DNA of 64,000 nucleotides from NCBI GenBank assembly GCA_018268915.1, contig JAFDVQ010000004.1:62001-126000 (forward strand), read 5' to 3'. Every line of letters begins with the position of its first letter. The first letter of the stretch is position 1. The position numbers and the translations under genes are program-made. Positions 53,232 to 62,626 of this stretch are shown here, in pieces. The notes below the pieces were generated by a model, which saw only the letters and a list, made by a program, of their open reading frames with translations, made no database searches and was not told the DNA's origin. This DNA comes from Acidobacteriota bacterium. GTDB lineage: Bacteria; Acidobacteriota; Terriglobia; Terriglobales; Acidobacteriaceae.

Positions 53232-54593
53232 ATGCCCGTCAATTCCGCAGAGGATAAGATAGTTGCCGCGTCAACGCCTCGTCGAACCTCGAAAAACGAC
53301 GGCGTCTACATCATCTTCCTCGGCTCCAGTATCATCCTGTTGCTTGCTTTGACGTTGATGATTCATCCGTCCCAAAGCACGGCAAAGGATTTTCGCGTCG
53401 TCTACTTTCCGGCGAGGACATTGCTGGCCGGCCTGAATCCTTACAACCCTGACCACGTGATTCAAACTGTCCGCCAGACGGGAGAAGAGTCTTCTATCGC
53501 AGAGCCCGTCGATCGCGAGATTCAGGCTCGCTATGTCTATCCTCCCACTGCTTTCGCCTTCACCGTCCCGTTCGCATTGCTACCCTGGCGCGCTGCCTCT
53601 GTCCTCTGGATGCTGGCCGGCACAATTGGATTGATCCTTTCCTCGCTCGTCGCCTGGGATCTCTCAAAGGAGTTCGCGCCAATCGCAGGCGCCATCCTGA
53701 TCGCGTACGTACTGGCAAATAGCGAAGTTGTAGTTGTTCTCTCCAATCCTTCGGCACTTGCCATCAGCCTGGCCGTGGTCGGTGTCTGGTGCATTTTCAA
53801 GAACCGGTTTTTGTGGGTTGGAATTGTGTTCTTCGCTCTGAGCTTATGCCTCAAACCTCAGGGTGGAGGACTTATCTGGTGCTTCTTTCTACTAACGAGC
53901 CCAGATTTGCGTAAGCGCTCGATCCAGATCGCACTTTTTACAGCTATCCTCTCCATCCCGATGTTTCTGTGGGTGTGGCATGTTTCTCCGGATTGGTCGA
54001 CTCAACTGAAAGAAAACTATGCGGTACTCACAAGGCCAGGAGGACCTGCTGATCCTGGCCCGATGGACCCCGACTCCGAGCTTGTCAATCTGCAGGTTGT
54101 CTTCAGCCGTATCAAGGATGATTCGCGCTTCTACAATCTTCTGAGCTACGCCGTTGGTGGGTCTCTGCTTCTGGTCTGGGGCATTTTGGCAATTCGGTCG
54201 AGGCGCTCGCTCGAGCCCCAACTGCTCAGCATGGCCGCGTTGATTCCGCTTTCGCTCCTGCCGGTTTATCACCACTTTTACGACACCAAGCTTCTGCTTC
54301 TGAGCGTGCCGGGGTTCGCGCTCATGTGGTCACGCCCGGGACGTCGACGCTGGGTTGCGCTTGCGCTGACGTTGGCCGCACTGATCGTTACTGGCGATCT
54401 CTCCCACACTGTGCTCAACCGCAATCACCTTGGCGGCTGGATGCAGCAATTTATACCCAGCTTTCCCGTCCTGTTGGCCCCACTTACTCTGCTGGCGACC
54501 GGAGCCTTCTACCTGTGGGCGCTTTGGAGGAACCCGATCCAATTGGGGGCTCTCTCGACTGCATCCGTGGCGCGTTCAGTGAAGGAAGCGTGA
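53232..54593 (+). CDS. GT87-like (DUF2029) membrane glycosyltransferase
   Basis: A 453-aa polytopic protein of the DUF2029/GT87 type. The conserved early region has DFRVVYFPARTLLAGLNPY, with an acidic residue near the start of the first loop, and YVYPPTAFAFTVPFALLPW. At least nine hydrophobic segments follow. Members use polyprenyl-phosphate sugars to glycosylate glycans such as lipoarabinomannan. The acceptor here is unknown. It lies on its own between mutS (divergent) and the haem cluster. Confidence 0.82.
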   Translation: MPVNSAEDKIVAASTPRRTSKNDGVYIIFLGSSIILLLALTLMIHPSQSTAKDFRVVYFPARTLLAGLNPYNPDHVIQTVRQTGEESSIAEPVDREIQARYVYPPTAFAFTVPFALLPWRAASVLWMLAGTIGLILSSLVAWDLSKEFAPIAGAILIAYVLANSEVVVVLSNPSALAISLAVVGVWCIFKNRFLWVGIVFFALSLCLKPQGGGLIWCFFLLTSPDLRKRSIQIALFTAILSIPMFLWVWHVSPDWSTQLKENYAVLTRPGGPADPGPMDPDSELVNLQVVFSRIKDDSRFYNLLSYAVGGSLLLVWGILAIRSRRSLEPQLLSMAALIPLSLLPVYHHFYDTKLLLLSVPGFALMWSRPGRRRWVALALTLAALIVTGDLSHTVLNRNHLGGWMQQFIPSFPVLLAPLTLLATGAFYLWALWRNPIQLGALSTASVARSVKEA

Positions 54594-54734
54594 TCGGCAA
54601 CGTGTCGGTAAGAGCCTGTTTCCGGACCGGCTCACTTGGCGCAGAGTCATAGGCCTTCAAATGGAGTTAAGTCGATAGCTCAGAACGGCTAGCGCGAAAG
54701 GGTGCATTGGGCTTTATGGTGATTTGGATCACAG

Positions 54735-54740
54735 TATACT
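54735..54740 (+). promoter_or_regulatory. Possible -10 element of the ccsA-hem operon
   Basis: TATACT at 54735-54740 lies 30 bases before the ccsA start in an A/T-rich stretch. The -35 position shows only weak matches. This is a resemblance only. Confidence 0.3.
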
Positions 54741-54769
54741 GAGTAGTAAGACTTTAGATTGAGTACGGC

Positions 54770-55606
54770 ATGCACCTACTCTGGCTCCGAGTCGCGACGA
54801 TTCTTTACGCGGCTGCAAGTGTCACCATCTTCCCCGCCGTGCTCAGTTCCTCAGATCGAGCGCGCCGGTGGTGTGTGCACCTCGGAGGCATGGCCTTCTT
54901 CTTTCACTTTGTCTCCGCCGTAGAAATGCTGGTCCAGGCTCATCGGTGGATGCCGGTCGGCGCTCGCGAAGTTCAATGCCTTCTAGGTTTTGCCATCGCA
55001 GGACTGTACTTTCTCGCATGGTGGCTCTACGACGCCATGTCGCTCGGCGTCTTTGCTCTCCCTATCACGTTCTTTCTCGTCTTTGTGCCTTCCCTGGGCG
55101 CGCAGGGTTATGCGTTCCCGTCTCAGGGAGTTCGTACGAGCTGGTTAGTCGCGCATATTGCTGCATTGCTCTGTGCCTACGCTGCATTGGGATTCAGTCT
55201 TCTGGCGTCAATCCTCTATCTGGCGCTGGAACGGCGTCTGAAATCCAAGCTCAAAAATCTGAAAGATACGGGCCGTTCGGCTCTCGACTGGCTGCCTCCG
55301 CTCGACACCCTTGAACGGATCGCCAACTCGATGCTCCTCTTCGGCTTTCCCTGCATGACTGTCGGCCTCGTCCTCGGAGCCGTGCTCGTCCAGGAGACCT
55401 CACTCGGAGCCGCTTACTTCGTCGACCCCAAGGTTCTCGCCTCCTTCGTGATGTGGGGACTGTACGTCCTCCTCATCTTCCTTCGCTGGAGTGCCGGCCT
55501 TCGCGGTCGCAAAGCCGCTTACTTCTCCGGTGCGGTTCTGATCTTCATGATCTGCGTCTGGGCCGCCAACATCGTCAGCCGCGTTCACAGGTTCGGTGCC
55601 CCATGA
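54770..55606 (+). CDS. ccsA: Cytochrome c biogenesis protein CcsA/HemX-like
   Basis: A 278-aa polytopic protein with about eight helices. The family region has GVRTSWLVAHIAALLCAYAALGFSLLASILYL, in which the first His lies in a helix, then FGFPCMTVGLVLGAVLV and a WGLYVLLIFLRW helix. CcsA-type proteins handle haem for cytochrome c synthesis; HemX-type proteins regulate HemA. The gene overlaps hemA by four bases (ATGA), so it is co-translated with the first enzyme of haem synthesis. That link favours a HemX-type control role as well as, or instead of, haem transfer. ccsB is not in the window. Confidence 0.85.
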   Translation: MHLLWLRVATILYAAASVTIFPAVLSSSDRARRWCVHLGGMAFFFHFVSAVEMLVQAHRWMPVGAREVQCLLGFAIAGLYFLAWWLYDAMSLGVFALPITFFLVFVPSLGAQGYAFPSQGVRTSWLVAHIAALLCAYAALGFSLLASILYLALERRLKSKLKNLKDTGRSALDWLPPLDTLERIANSMLLFGFPCMTVGLVLGAVLVQETSLGAAYFVDPKVLASFVMWGLYVLLIFLRWSAGLRGRKAAYFSGAVLIFMICVWAANIVSRVHRFGAP

Positions 55607-56973
55607 GCCAGCTCGTACTCATTGGGGTCAACCACAGGACGGCTCCTATCGCCCTGCGCGAACGGATCGCCATCTCGCGCGAAGAGCTGCCGGACACGAC
55701 CCGTGCTCTAGCGGCCCAGCCGGGCGTGACCGAGTGCATGATCGTCTCCACCTGCAACCGGGTCGAGATGCTCGCCGCCGTAGACTCGGCCGAGATCGAC
55801 ATCAAGGATTTCCTCTACACGCAGTTTGGAGTGCCAAAGTCTGAGCTCGGCCCCCACATCTACGAACACCGCGATCAGCAGGCCGTGCGCCATCTTTTCC
55901 GGGTCTCTGCGAGTCTTGACTCGATGGTTGTCGGCGAGCCCCAAATCCTCGGACAGGTCAAAGAGGCTTTCGCTGCAGCGCGCGCCGCTGGAACCGTCTC
56001 AGGCCAGCTCGAACACCTGCTTCAATCCGCATTTGCCGCCGCGAAGAAGGTCCGTACCGAGACCACTATTGGCTCCAACTCCGTCTCCATCGCCTCGGTG
56101 GCCGTCGAACTCGCCCGCAAGATCTTCGGCTCACTCAATGGCCGTACCGTCTTCCTCGTTGGAGCAGGGAAGATGAGTGAACTGGCCGCGCGGCACCTCA
56201 TCCAGCAGGGAGCAGGCGCCATCCTCGTCACTAACCGCACCATGGAGCGCGCCCGCCTGCTTGCCGAGCCGTTCAACGGCCGCGTCATTCCTTTCGACAA
56301 GCTCTACGAGACCACAACCGAAGCCGACATCGTCATCAGTTCCACAGGCGCACCGCACCACATCTTCCGGCCCGAACACGGCCAGCAGTTCATGCATCGC
56401 CGCCGCAACCGCCCCATGTTCTTTATCGACATTGCGGTGCCGCGCGACGTCGATCCGGCGATGAACAAGATCGAAGGCATCTTCGTCTATGACATCGACG
56501 ACCTGCAGCAGGTTGCCGCCGCCCACATCGCGGAGCGCAAGACGCAAGCTGGCGATGCCGAAGCTCTGGTCGAAGCAGAGGTCGAGCGTTTCCATCAACG
56601 CCGTCGCGCGGTCAATGTGGCGCCGGCGATCGTCAGCCTTCAGCGACAAGCCGAAGAAATTCGGCTCAACGAGTTGAAGCGCGTGCACGCAAAGCTCGGC
56701 GAACTCACGTCGGAACAACTCGCAGCGGTCGAAGCTCTCACTCGAGGTCTTGTGAACAAGTTCCTTCATCCTCCGATGCAGGCCCTCAAACATGCTGCTC
56801 GCGAGAACGACTCCAGCCGCGTTGAGGCTCTTTGCGAAACATGGTCACTGCCTGCCGTCGCCGACACTGAAGCACATTCGCAAGGCTCAGTTGTTTCGAT
56901 CGACCAGCCCGAAAAGAAGACTTCTCTGGATTCCCCTCGCGAGAGCGAAACCAGCGCCGTAGGAGGCAAATGA
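55603..56973 (+). CDS. hemA: Glutamyl-tRNA reductase
   Basis: A 456-aa enzyme. It starts [20 protein letters not shown] and has the catalytic Cys51 in STCNRVEM. Next is [17 protein letters not shown]. The NADPH site is [13 protein letters not shown] and the dimerisation helix is [16 protein letters not shown]. It reduces Glu-tRNA(Glu) to glutamate-1-semialdehyde, the first committed haem step in the C5 route. The ATG at 55603 sits in an ATGA overlap with ccsA, so a longer upstream frame was dropped. Its stop overlaps hemC by four bases. The last 50 residues are a polar tail beyond the core. Confidence 0.96.
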   Translation: MSQLVLIGVNHRTAPIALRERIAISREELPDTTRALAAQPGVTECMIVSTCNRVEMLAAVDSAEIDIKDFLYTQFGVPKSELGPHIYEHRDQQAVRHLFRVSASLDSMVVGEPQILGQVKEAFAAARAAGTVSGQLEHLLQSAFAAAKKVRTETTIGSNSVSIASVAVELARKIFGSLNGRTVFLVGAGKMSELAARHLIQQGAGAILVTNRTMERARLLAEPFNGRVIPFDKLYETTTEADIVISSTGAPHHIFRPEHGQQFMHRRRNRPMFFIDIAVPRDVDPAMNKIEGIFVYDIDDLQQVAAAHIAERKTQAGDAEALVEAEVERFHQRRRAVNVAPAIVSLQRQAEEIRLNELKRVHAKLGELTSEQLAAVEALTRGLVNKFLHPPMQALKHAARENDSSRVEALCETWSLPAVADTEAHSQGSVVSIDQPEKKTSLDSPRESETSAVGGK

Positions 56974-57923
56974 ATCTGCGCATCGGCAGTCGCGGATCGC
57001 AACTCGCTCTGTGGCAGGCCAACCACATCGCGGCGTTATTGCGCACGCGAGGTCACAATGTCCAGATTGAAATCATCAAGACCACCGGAGACAGGCTTCA
57101 GGAAGTGACTTTCGCCCAGGTCGGCTCCAAAGGCATGTTCACCAAGGAAATTGAAGAAGCTCTCGCCGAAGGCCGCGTTGATCTCGCCGTTCACTCGCTG
57201 AAAGATCTTCCGACGGAACTGCCGGAGCCCTTTCGCCTCGCTGCTACACCGAAGCGCGTCGATCCCAGGGACGTTCTCGTCTCGGTGAAGTATCACTCCC
57301 TTCATGCTCTGCCGCGCGGAGCAGTCGTCGGCACAAGCAGCCAGCGCCGCCGCGCGCAGCTCATTTCAATTCGACCCGACATCAAGCCCGTAGAATTCCG
57401 GGGCAATGTCGACACGCGCTTGCGCAAACTCGAAGAAGGCCAGGTCGACGCCATTCTTCTTGCCGCTGCTGGTCTGGATCGTCTCGAAAAGGCCGAATGG
57501 GTTCGCGAGCGTTTCGAGCCGCATCACTTCTGTCCTGCCGCAGGCCAGGGCTCCCTCGGCATCGAAACCCGCAAAGACGACGCGGCCACGCTTGGCGCCA
57601 TCGCTTTTCTCGATGACGCCGCTACGAGCTACGCAGTCACCGCGGAGCGCGCGGCCCTCGCAGCGTTAGGTGGAGGCTGCCAGGTGCCCATCGGTATACA
57701 CTGCCGTGTCGCTCCGCAGGATGAAGCAGGGGAGTGGCAGGAAATCTTTGGCGTCGTTGCCGACCCCGCAACCGGAAAGGCAATCCGCGCTCATCATGAA
57801 GCTCGCCGATCCAGCATAGGCGCACCAGCTCTTGGGCAGCTTATGGCCAACAAACTCATGAAAGCCGGAGCCAGGGAACTGCTCGAAGCCAGTCAGCAAC
57901 CCCCCGCCGGCGCATCTGCGTAA
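56970..57923 (+). CDS. hemC: Hydroxymethylbilane synthase (porphobilinogen deaminase)
   Basis: A 317-aa enzyme. It starts [19 protein letters not shown] and has [14 protein letters not shown], including the catalytic Asp79. The dipyrromethane cofactor Cys237 is in [10 protein letters not shown]. It polymerises four porphobilinogens to hydroxymethylbilane. The start lies in an ATGA overlap with hemA, so the two are co-translated. Length is normal. Confidence 0.97.
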   Translation: MNLRIGSRGSQLALWQANHIAALLRTRGHNVQIEIIKTTGDRLQEVTFAQVGSKGMFTKEIEEALAEGRVDLAVHSLKDLPTELPEPFRLAATPKRVDPRDVLVSVKYHSLHALPRGAVVGTSSQRRRAQLISIRPDIKPVEFRGNVDTRLRKLEEGQVDAILLAAAGLDRLEKAEWVRERFEPHHFCPAAGQGSLGIETRKDDAATLGAIAFLDDAATSYAVTAERAALAALGGGCQVPIGIHCRVAPQDEAGEWQEIFGVVADPATGKAIRAHHEARRSSIGAPALGQLMANKLMKAGARELLEASQQPPAGASA

Positions 57924-58076
57924 GGTCTGTTCTGCGGCATCCTGGGCCGTTCGTCGAGCCTTTAGTCATCTTCATGAAAGGTTCCCCGCCGAAATGAAGA
58001 CTGTCATCCTGAGCAGAACGCACCGGAGCCGACGGACCCGCGGTTGCTTTCACGAGCTAGGGGAAGAAGGTTGCCT

Positions 58077-58847
58077 GTGCCAGTGAGTTCGCCGGGTATT
58101 ACCCACAAGCGCATCCTCGTTACACGCGCCGCTCATCAGGCCGGCAAGCTCAGTGAAGGCCTGCGCGCAGCAGGAGCCGAACCTGTCGAGGTGCCGATCC
58201 TCGAAATCCGCCCTCCGGCGTCATACGCCCCAATCGACACTGCGCTCCTCGACATCGAGAGCTACGACTGGCTCATCTTCACCAGCGCCAATGCTGTTCA
58301 GGCCGTTGTAGAGCGAGCCGCTTTATGCGGTATCACTCTCCCGCGGTCGCAGCCGCAACTCGCCGCCATCGGCAAAGCCACCGCCGAAGCCGCTCGTCAC
58401 GCCGGCTTCACCGTCGCCCTCACTCCCAGGGAATACGTCGCCGAAAGCCTTCTCGAATCTCTCAGCAACACCGAAGGTCAGCGCATCCTCCTCGCGCGCG
58501 CCGCAATCGCCCGCGATCTCATCCCCGACACTCTTCGCGCTGCGGGAGCGATCGTCGATGTTGTTGATGCCTATCAGAATGCCATCCCGCACGACGCGCC
58601 GGAGAAACTTCGCACCGCACTCGCTTCTCGCATCGACGCTGCGACCTTCACCAGTTCCTCCAGCGTGACTCATCTCGCCGAGGTCGCGCGCGCCGCCGGC
58701 ATCGCTTTTCCTTTTGCTGGAGTGAAAGCCATCTCCATCGGTCCCATCACCAGCGGCACGCTCCGCGAACACGGCTGGCCTCCCGCTTCAGAAGCCGACC
58801 CGCACGACATTCCAGGCCTCATTGCCGCTGTGATGAGCGAGTTCTGA
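58077..58847 (+). CDS. hemD: Uroporphyrinogen-III synthase
   Basis: A 256-aa protein with the weakly conserved HemD fold. It has the segments KRILVTRAAHQAGKLSEGL, DWLIFTSANAVQAVVER, LAAIGKATAEAAR and ATFTSSSSVTHLAE. It closes and flips ring D of hydroxymethylbilane to uroporphyrinogen III. A GTG at 58077 with an AAGG site six bases upstream was chosen; a TTG at 58044 would extend the N-terminus. A 153-base gap from hemC contains the degenerate repeat-like block at 57991-58050. Confidence 0.9.
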   Translation: MPVSSPGITHKRILVTRAAHQAGKLSEGLRAAGAEPVEVPILEIRPPASYAPIDTALLDIESYDWLIFTSANAVQAVVERAALCGITLPRSQPQLAAIGKATAEAARHAGFTVALTPREYVAESLLESLSNTEGQRILLARAAIARDLIPDTLRAAGAIVDVVDAYQNAIPHDAPEKLRTALASRIDAATFTSSSSVTHLAEVARAAGIAFPFAGVKAISIGPITSGTLREHGWPPASEADPHDIPGLIAAVMSEF

Positions 58848-58866
58848 GTTCCTCTAAACTACTCAC

Positions 58867-60273
58867 ATGCAGCTGGCCTCCCCTCGCGCATCGCTGTTTG
58901 CGCTGTTGTTCGTTCCGATTGCCGCCCTTGCCCAGGCACAGACTTCGCACACGCTGAACTACGCCCCCGGCAAGCAGATCACTCTCAAGCTCCCAGAGTC
59001 TTTCGACATCGGCATCGCCGCCACTGGAATCAAGCGGGTGCGCTTCTTCGCCAAATCGCCCGACGGCCGCATTTTTGTCACCTCGATGCACGACCTTAGC
59101 GACAACCGACTCGGCGCTGTCTACATTCTCGAAGGCTGGGACGAGCGGGCAAGCCGCTTCAACAAGATCACCCGCTACCTCAACCATCTCCGCAATCCCA
59201 ACAATCTGGCCTTCTACACCGACCCCATTACAAAACAGAGCTGGCTATATATCCCGCTCACGGACCGGCTCGTACGCTACAAATACAACGCGGGAGACAG
59301 CGCTCCGGCTTCCGCGCCGGAGACCCTCATTCGCTTTCCCGATTATGGACTTCACTATAAGTACGGCGGCTGGCACCTCACACGCACAGTGGCCGTCGCC
59401 GACATCGGCGGCAACACACGAATCTTTGTCGCGGTCGGTTCCTCGTGCAACTTCTGCAAGGAAGACGAAGTTCTGCGCGCCGCAGTCGTCAGCATGGATC
59501 CGGATGGGAGGAATCAGCGTCTGGAGGCGCAAGGCCTTCGCAATGCTGTGGACATGCAGCAGCTTGCCGAACTGGACCACGCGATCTTCGCTACCAATAT
59601 GGGCGACGATCATCTCGGCGACAAGCTTCCGGAAGACACCTTCTTCCGACTCTTCATCGGCCAAAATCCCGCACAGAACTACGGCTGGCCCACGTGCTAC
59701 TTTGCCGGTGGCAGGGCCGTACTCGACAAGACTCCGCTGCCTTCGCTCGATGACGCTCGCGCGAATGGGAAGACTGCACCAAAGCCCGCAGGCTCTGCGT
59801 CCGCAACAAGGGACTCAGTCTATGGCGATCAGAAGGATGTGGCCGCGGCAGGTACGAATCTCACAGCAGGCGGAGGTCATCATGAGACCGATCCCAACGC
59901 TAATCTGGGCAAGGCATCTGCGCCTCTCAAATCCTGCGAAAAGGTTCCACCTGCATACACCACCCTTGCCGCCCACAGTTCTCCGTTGGGATTCGCGTAT
60001 TTCAGTAAACAGGATCCCGCTCTCACCGACACCTTCCTCGTCGCACTGCACGGAGCCAGCCATCCCCACATCGGCACAGGCTATAAAGTGGTCCGCCTCA
60101 CTTCTGCAGATCGCAAGCCCCAGGATTTCATCACGGGCTTCCTCACCACGCGCAGTGGAAAGCCCGTCGTCCATGGACGGCCTTGCGCAATACTTCGCCT
60201 CGCACCTGACACGTTCCTGCTCAGCGACGACTACCTGGGTCTGATTTACTACATCCATCCGCGCGCGGAGTAA
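58867..60273 (+). CDS. Exported PQQ-type sugar/sorbosone dehydrogenase-like protein
   Basis: A 468-aa beta-propeller protein with a signal peptide (MQLASPRASLFALLFVPIAA). Family motifs are VRFFAKSPDGRIFVTS, HLRNPNNLAFY and the middle pair GWHLTRTVAVADIGG and VGSSCNFCKE, with a CxxC. Later are GLRNAVDMQQL and AHSSPLGFAYF. Proteins of this group oxidise aldose sugars with a PQQ cofactor in the periplasm. The insert GAGTNLTAGGGHHETDPNAN-like region (about 318-345) and the CNFC pair differ from the typical soluble glucose dehydrogenase. It is adjacent to hemD, but any functional link is unknown. Confidence 0.8.
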   Translation: MQLASPRASLFALLFVPIAALAQAQTSHTLNYAPGKQITLKLPESFDIGIAATGIKRVRFFAKSPDGRIFVTSMHDLSDNRLGAVYILEGWDERASRFNKITRYLNHLRNPNNLAFYTDPITKQSWLYIPLTDRLVRYKYNAGDSAPASAPETLIRFPDYGLHYKYGGWHLTRTVAVADIGGNTRIFVAVGSSCNFCKEDEVLRAAVVSMDPDGRNQRLEAQGLRNAVDMQQLAELDHAIFATNMGDDHLGDKLPEDTFFRLFIGQNPAQNYGWPTCYFAGGRAVLDKTPLPSLDDARANGKTAPKPAGSASATRDSVYGDQKDVAAAGTNLTAGGGHHETDPNANLGKASAPLKSCEKVPPAYTTLAAHSSPLGFAYFSKQDPALTDTFLVALHGASHPHIGTGYKVVRLTSADRKPQDFITGFLTTRSGKPVVHGRPCAILRLAPDTFLLSDDYLGLIYYIHPRAE

Positions 60274-60299
60274 TCAGCAGATACTGCTCTGGAGCTGTA

Positions 60300-60354
60300 G
60301 CTAACTCCGCTAACACGCGCGAAGCGGCTAACTCCGCTAGCACCGCTAACTCCA
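60300..60354. repeat. Degenerate tandem GCTAACTCC repeats near the nth 3' end
   Basis: GCTAACTCCGCTA-type units occur at 60300-60314, 60327-60340 and, partly, from 60345 on, separated by short spacers. The last copy overlaps the final codons of nth (minus strand). Confidence 0.65.
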
Positions 60355-61101
60355 CCACGTCTTATCTTCCGACTTGCACAGCGTCTCCAGGTTGCATTCC
60401 TTGCATTTCGGAGAGCGTGCAATGCATATCTGCCGCCCGTGATGAATCACCTGATGCGAGTAGCTGATCCAGCGATCCTGCGGCAGAATCTTCATGAGGT
60501 CCTGTTCCACCTTCTCCGCCGTATCCGACTTCGTGAGATTGAGCCGCCGCGAGATCCGAAAGACGTGCGTATCCACCACCACGCCCTCGGCCTTTCCGAA
60601 GCTCACGCCCAGCACCACGTTCGCCGTCTTGCGCGCCGCTCCCGGAACCGTGATCAGCTCCGCCAGCGTCTCCGGAACCTTCCCGCCAAATCGCTCCACG
60701 ATTGCCTGTGCCGCACCCTTGATTGACTTTGCTTTGTTATTGAAAAAGCCAGTCGTGCGAATTATCTCAATCAGCTCCGGAATTTCTGCCTTCGCCATCG
60801 CTTGCGGAGTAGGGAAGCGCCGGAACAGCTCTGGCGTCACCATGTTCACCCGCACATCCGTGCACTGCGCCGACAGAATCGTCGCCACCAGCAGTTCCCA
60901 GGGCGTCCGATGCGTCAAAGCACACACCGCCTCGGGATAAGCCTCATCCAGTCCTTTCAAAATCGCGCTGACACGTTCCGGCGCGAGATCGCCGCCCAGC
61001 TGTTTTATCCTCGCTTTTGCGGTAGGCGTGCCAGTCCTCGCTCGCTTTGGGGGAGTTTTCTTAACGGGCTTCTTCGCTGCCAGCTTTTTAACCGGGGACA
61101 T
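60346..61101 (-). CDS. nth: Endonuclease III
   Basis: A 251-aa base-excision glycosylase. The helix-hairpin-helix region is AELITVPGAARKTANVVLG with catalytic Lys158 and Asp177 in VVVDTHVFR. The 4Fe-4S cluster ligands are C226, C233, C236 and C242, in the C-x6-C-x2-C-x5-C pattern. It removes oxidised pyrimidines from DNA. The GVG element of the hairpin is changed to GAA (PGAARKT), a minor variation. The N-terminus has a 30-residue Lys/Pro-rich extension. The gene starts six bases after hemQ on the same strand. Confidence 0.95.
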   Translation of the reverse strand: MSPVKKLAAKKPVKKTPPKRARTGTPTAKARIKQLGGDLAPERVSAILKGLDEAYPEAVCALTHRTPWELLVATILSAQCTDVRVNMVTPELFRRFPTPQAMAKAEIPELIEIIRTTGFFNNKAKSIKGAAQAIVERFGGKVPETLAELITVPGAARKTANVVLGVSFGKAEGVVVDTHVFRISRRLNLTKSDTAEKVEQDLMKILPQDRWISYSHQVIHHGRQICIARSPKCKECNLETLCKSEDKTWWS

Positions 61102-61106
61102 GGAAT

Positions 61107-61937
61107 CTACACCAGCTTTCCGTCCAGCCAGCTGCTCAACTTCTCCACCGGTAGCCTCAGCGCGATGTAGAACGCGCCAAACAGCGCATACACCGCGCTC
61201 ACTTCATCGAAGCGCATTTCGTAGATCAGCTTCTTGAAGACCACCGGATCGTCGGCAAACAGATCGACGCCCCATTCCCAGTCATCCATGCCGATCGATC
61301 CCGAGATGATCTGCTTCACCACGTCGCCATATCTGCGTCCGATCAGCCCGTGCTCGTGCATCATGCGCTGCCGGTCTGCAAAGGGAACGGTGTACCAGTT
61401 CACCTGCTCGCCGCGCTTTCGGTCCATCGGATAAAAGCACAGGTACTTTGCTTCAGGAATAGAAGGGAAGAGACGCGTCTTCATTGCGTCCGCTCCGCGC
61501 TTCATCGACGCCTCAACGTCTGCATTCCACTCCGGCGAGAACGGCTCTGCGCCTTTCGATGCCGCAGCCTCGTAGGTCTTGCGTGTCGACTCGTACAGGC
61601 CAAGCTCGACCACGGATACATACGAGTGTGTCGGCGTCAGAAACTCGGACATCCTGGTCTGCGCCAGATCAAGCTCAACCTGGTTGAGTGCTTCAAATGA
61701 CTCGCGAAAGTGAACCAGGATTAGATCGCCCTTATGCCCAAGCTGCGAGAACAGTCCGGTCTGGACCTTTCCGTCACCCGACTTCTCGAGTTTCTGCAGC
61801 AGCGATCCAAATTCGCGCGCGATCTGCTCACGATCAGCGTTCGAGCAGGCCCTCCAGGCCTTCCAGTCAAACCGGAAAAATTGATGCAGCAGAGCAGAGC
61901 CTTCAAGGGTAAGCGGAACAGGAGGAAACTCAGCCAA
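61107..61937 (-). CDS. hemQ: Coproheme decarboxylase HemQ (chlorite-dismutase family)
   Basis: A 276-aa enzyme of the coproheme decarboxylase subgroup. The catalytic Tyr169 is in CFYPMDRKRGEQVNWYTVPF, and the proximal His196 is in MMHEHG. The region YVSVVELGLYES also fits. HemQ decarboxylates coproheme III to haem b, the last step of the coproporphyrin-dependent branch. A TTG start at 61937 was chosen because a CGAGGTG site lies eight bases upstream and the conserved core begins there (AEFPPVPLTLEG). An ATG at 62030 would add 31 unrelated residues. It lies close to hemACD and to nth. Confidence 0.9.
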   Translation of the reverse strand: MAEFPPVPLTLEGSALLHQFFRFDWKAWRACSNADREQIAREFGSLLQKLEKSGDGKVQTGLFSQLGHKGDLILVHFRESFEALNQVELDLAQTRMSEFLTPTHSYVSVVELGLYESTRKTYEAAASKGAEPFSPEWNADVEASMKRGADAMKTRLFPSIPEAKYLCFYPMDRKRGEQVNWYTVPFADRQRMMHEHGLIGRRYGDVVKQIISGSIGMDDWEWGVDLFADDPVVFKKLIYEMRFDEVSAVYALFGAFYIALRLPVEKLSSWLDGKLV

Positions 61938-62055
61938 AGCGAAACACCTCGTGCATGGGATAAGCCATCCCAATCGTAACAGGGCAAGCAGTTTTGCAAT
62001 ATTGCTCTGATTCTTGGATGTCAAGAGCAATCGTGAACACGAGGCGGAGGGAGCG

Positions 62056-62071
62056 GGTGCCTTTAGGCACC
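62056..62071. repeat. REP-like palindrome
   Basis: GGTGCC-TTTA-GGCACC forms a six-base-pair hairpin with a four-base loop. It lies 32 bases from the next palindrome, just beyond the 3' end of the RAYT gene. Confidence 0.7.
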
Positions 62072-62096
62072 TGAATCCGTGTGCCGTGAGACGCTA

Positions 62097-62110
62097 GGGG
62101 CTTCAGCCCC
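62097..62110. repeat. REP-like palindrome at the RAYT 3' end
   Basis: GGGGCTTCAGCCCC, a GGGGCT/AGCCCC stem, contains the RAYT stop codon at 62103-62105. Its reverse complement GGGGCTGAAGCCCC resembles the palindrome on the other side of the gene. Confidence 0.8.
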
Positions 62111-62570
62111 GGAATCTAGATAGTATGAAATGTTCCGGAATTGGATCCACTTCAAGTTTCCTCGATGCAGATGAGAATTTGTATTGATCTGCTGCCGCAG
62201 CTAATCGCGCGCGAACTGGATTCTCTTCGATATACCGCATACAGGCTTTGAACTTCTCCGGAAAGCATATTTGTACCTCATTGAACCCTCGCTCCCAGAC
62301 ATCGCGTTTGCTTTTTAGCCGAAAGGAGAAACCCCCTTTGATGAACTGAATGGCTTTCTCAAGTGAGACATCCGTGGCTGGAGTAATTAGCAAGTGCAGA
62401 TGCTCCGGCATGACTACGAATCCGTGAAGTGCAAACTTCCCCTTGTTGCGATAGTGCTGAAGTGTCTCCAGCATCAGGTCCCCGATTTCAGCAACCTGGA
62501 ACAACCGCCGCCGATTTGCGGTCACCGTGGTTACGAAGTAAGTTCTGGTTTCTTGAGGCGCCAATCTCAC
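62103..62570 (-). CDS. REP-associated tyrosine transposase (RAYT, Y1-type)
   Basis: A 155-aa HUH/Y1-type protein. It starts ETRTYFVTTVTANRRRLFQ and has the nuclease motif PEHLHLLITPATDVSLEKAI, with His-Leu-His at residues 57-59. The helix ACMRYIEENPVRARLA holds the family Tyr113. RAYTs are domesticated IS200-like proteins that cleave and bind REP palindromes. This gene has palindromes at both ends, one over its stop, and a GTAG tetranucleotide just upstream of its start side. It lacks other genes of an insertion sequence. Confidence 0.92.
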   Translation of the reverse strand: MRLAPQETRTYFVTTVTANRRRLFQVAEIGDLMLETLQHYRNKGKFALHGFVVMPEHLHLLITPATDVSLEKAIQFIKGGFSFRLKSKRDVWERGFNEVQICFPEKFKACMRYIEENPVRARLAAAADQYKFSSASRKLEVDPIPEHFILSRFRG

Positions 62571-62579
62571 AATCCGAGA

Positions 62580-62597
62580 GTAGGTCCGCCCGGACCT
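62580..62597. repeat. GTAG-type REP hairpin upstream of the RAYT gene
   Basis: GTAG at 62580-62583 followed by GTCCG-CC-CGGAC. A tetranucleotide GTAG 5' to an imperfect palindrome is the classic REP structure recognised by RAYT enzymes. It lies ten bases from the RAYT start. Confidence 0.7.
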
Positions 62598-62626
62598 GAC
62601 GGCCTGCGTTATCGATCACACAACTT

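Noticed and set aside
59075..60244. A 389-codon open frame in another reading frame of the sugar dehydrogenase gene.
   Set aside because: It has no signal or motif; the protein in the called frame matches a family and has a signal peptide.
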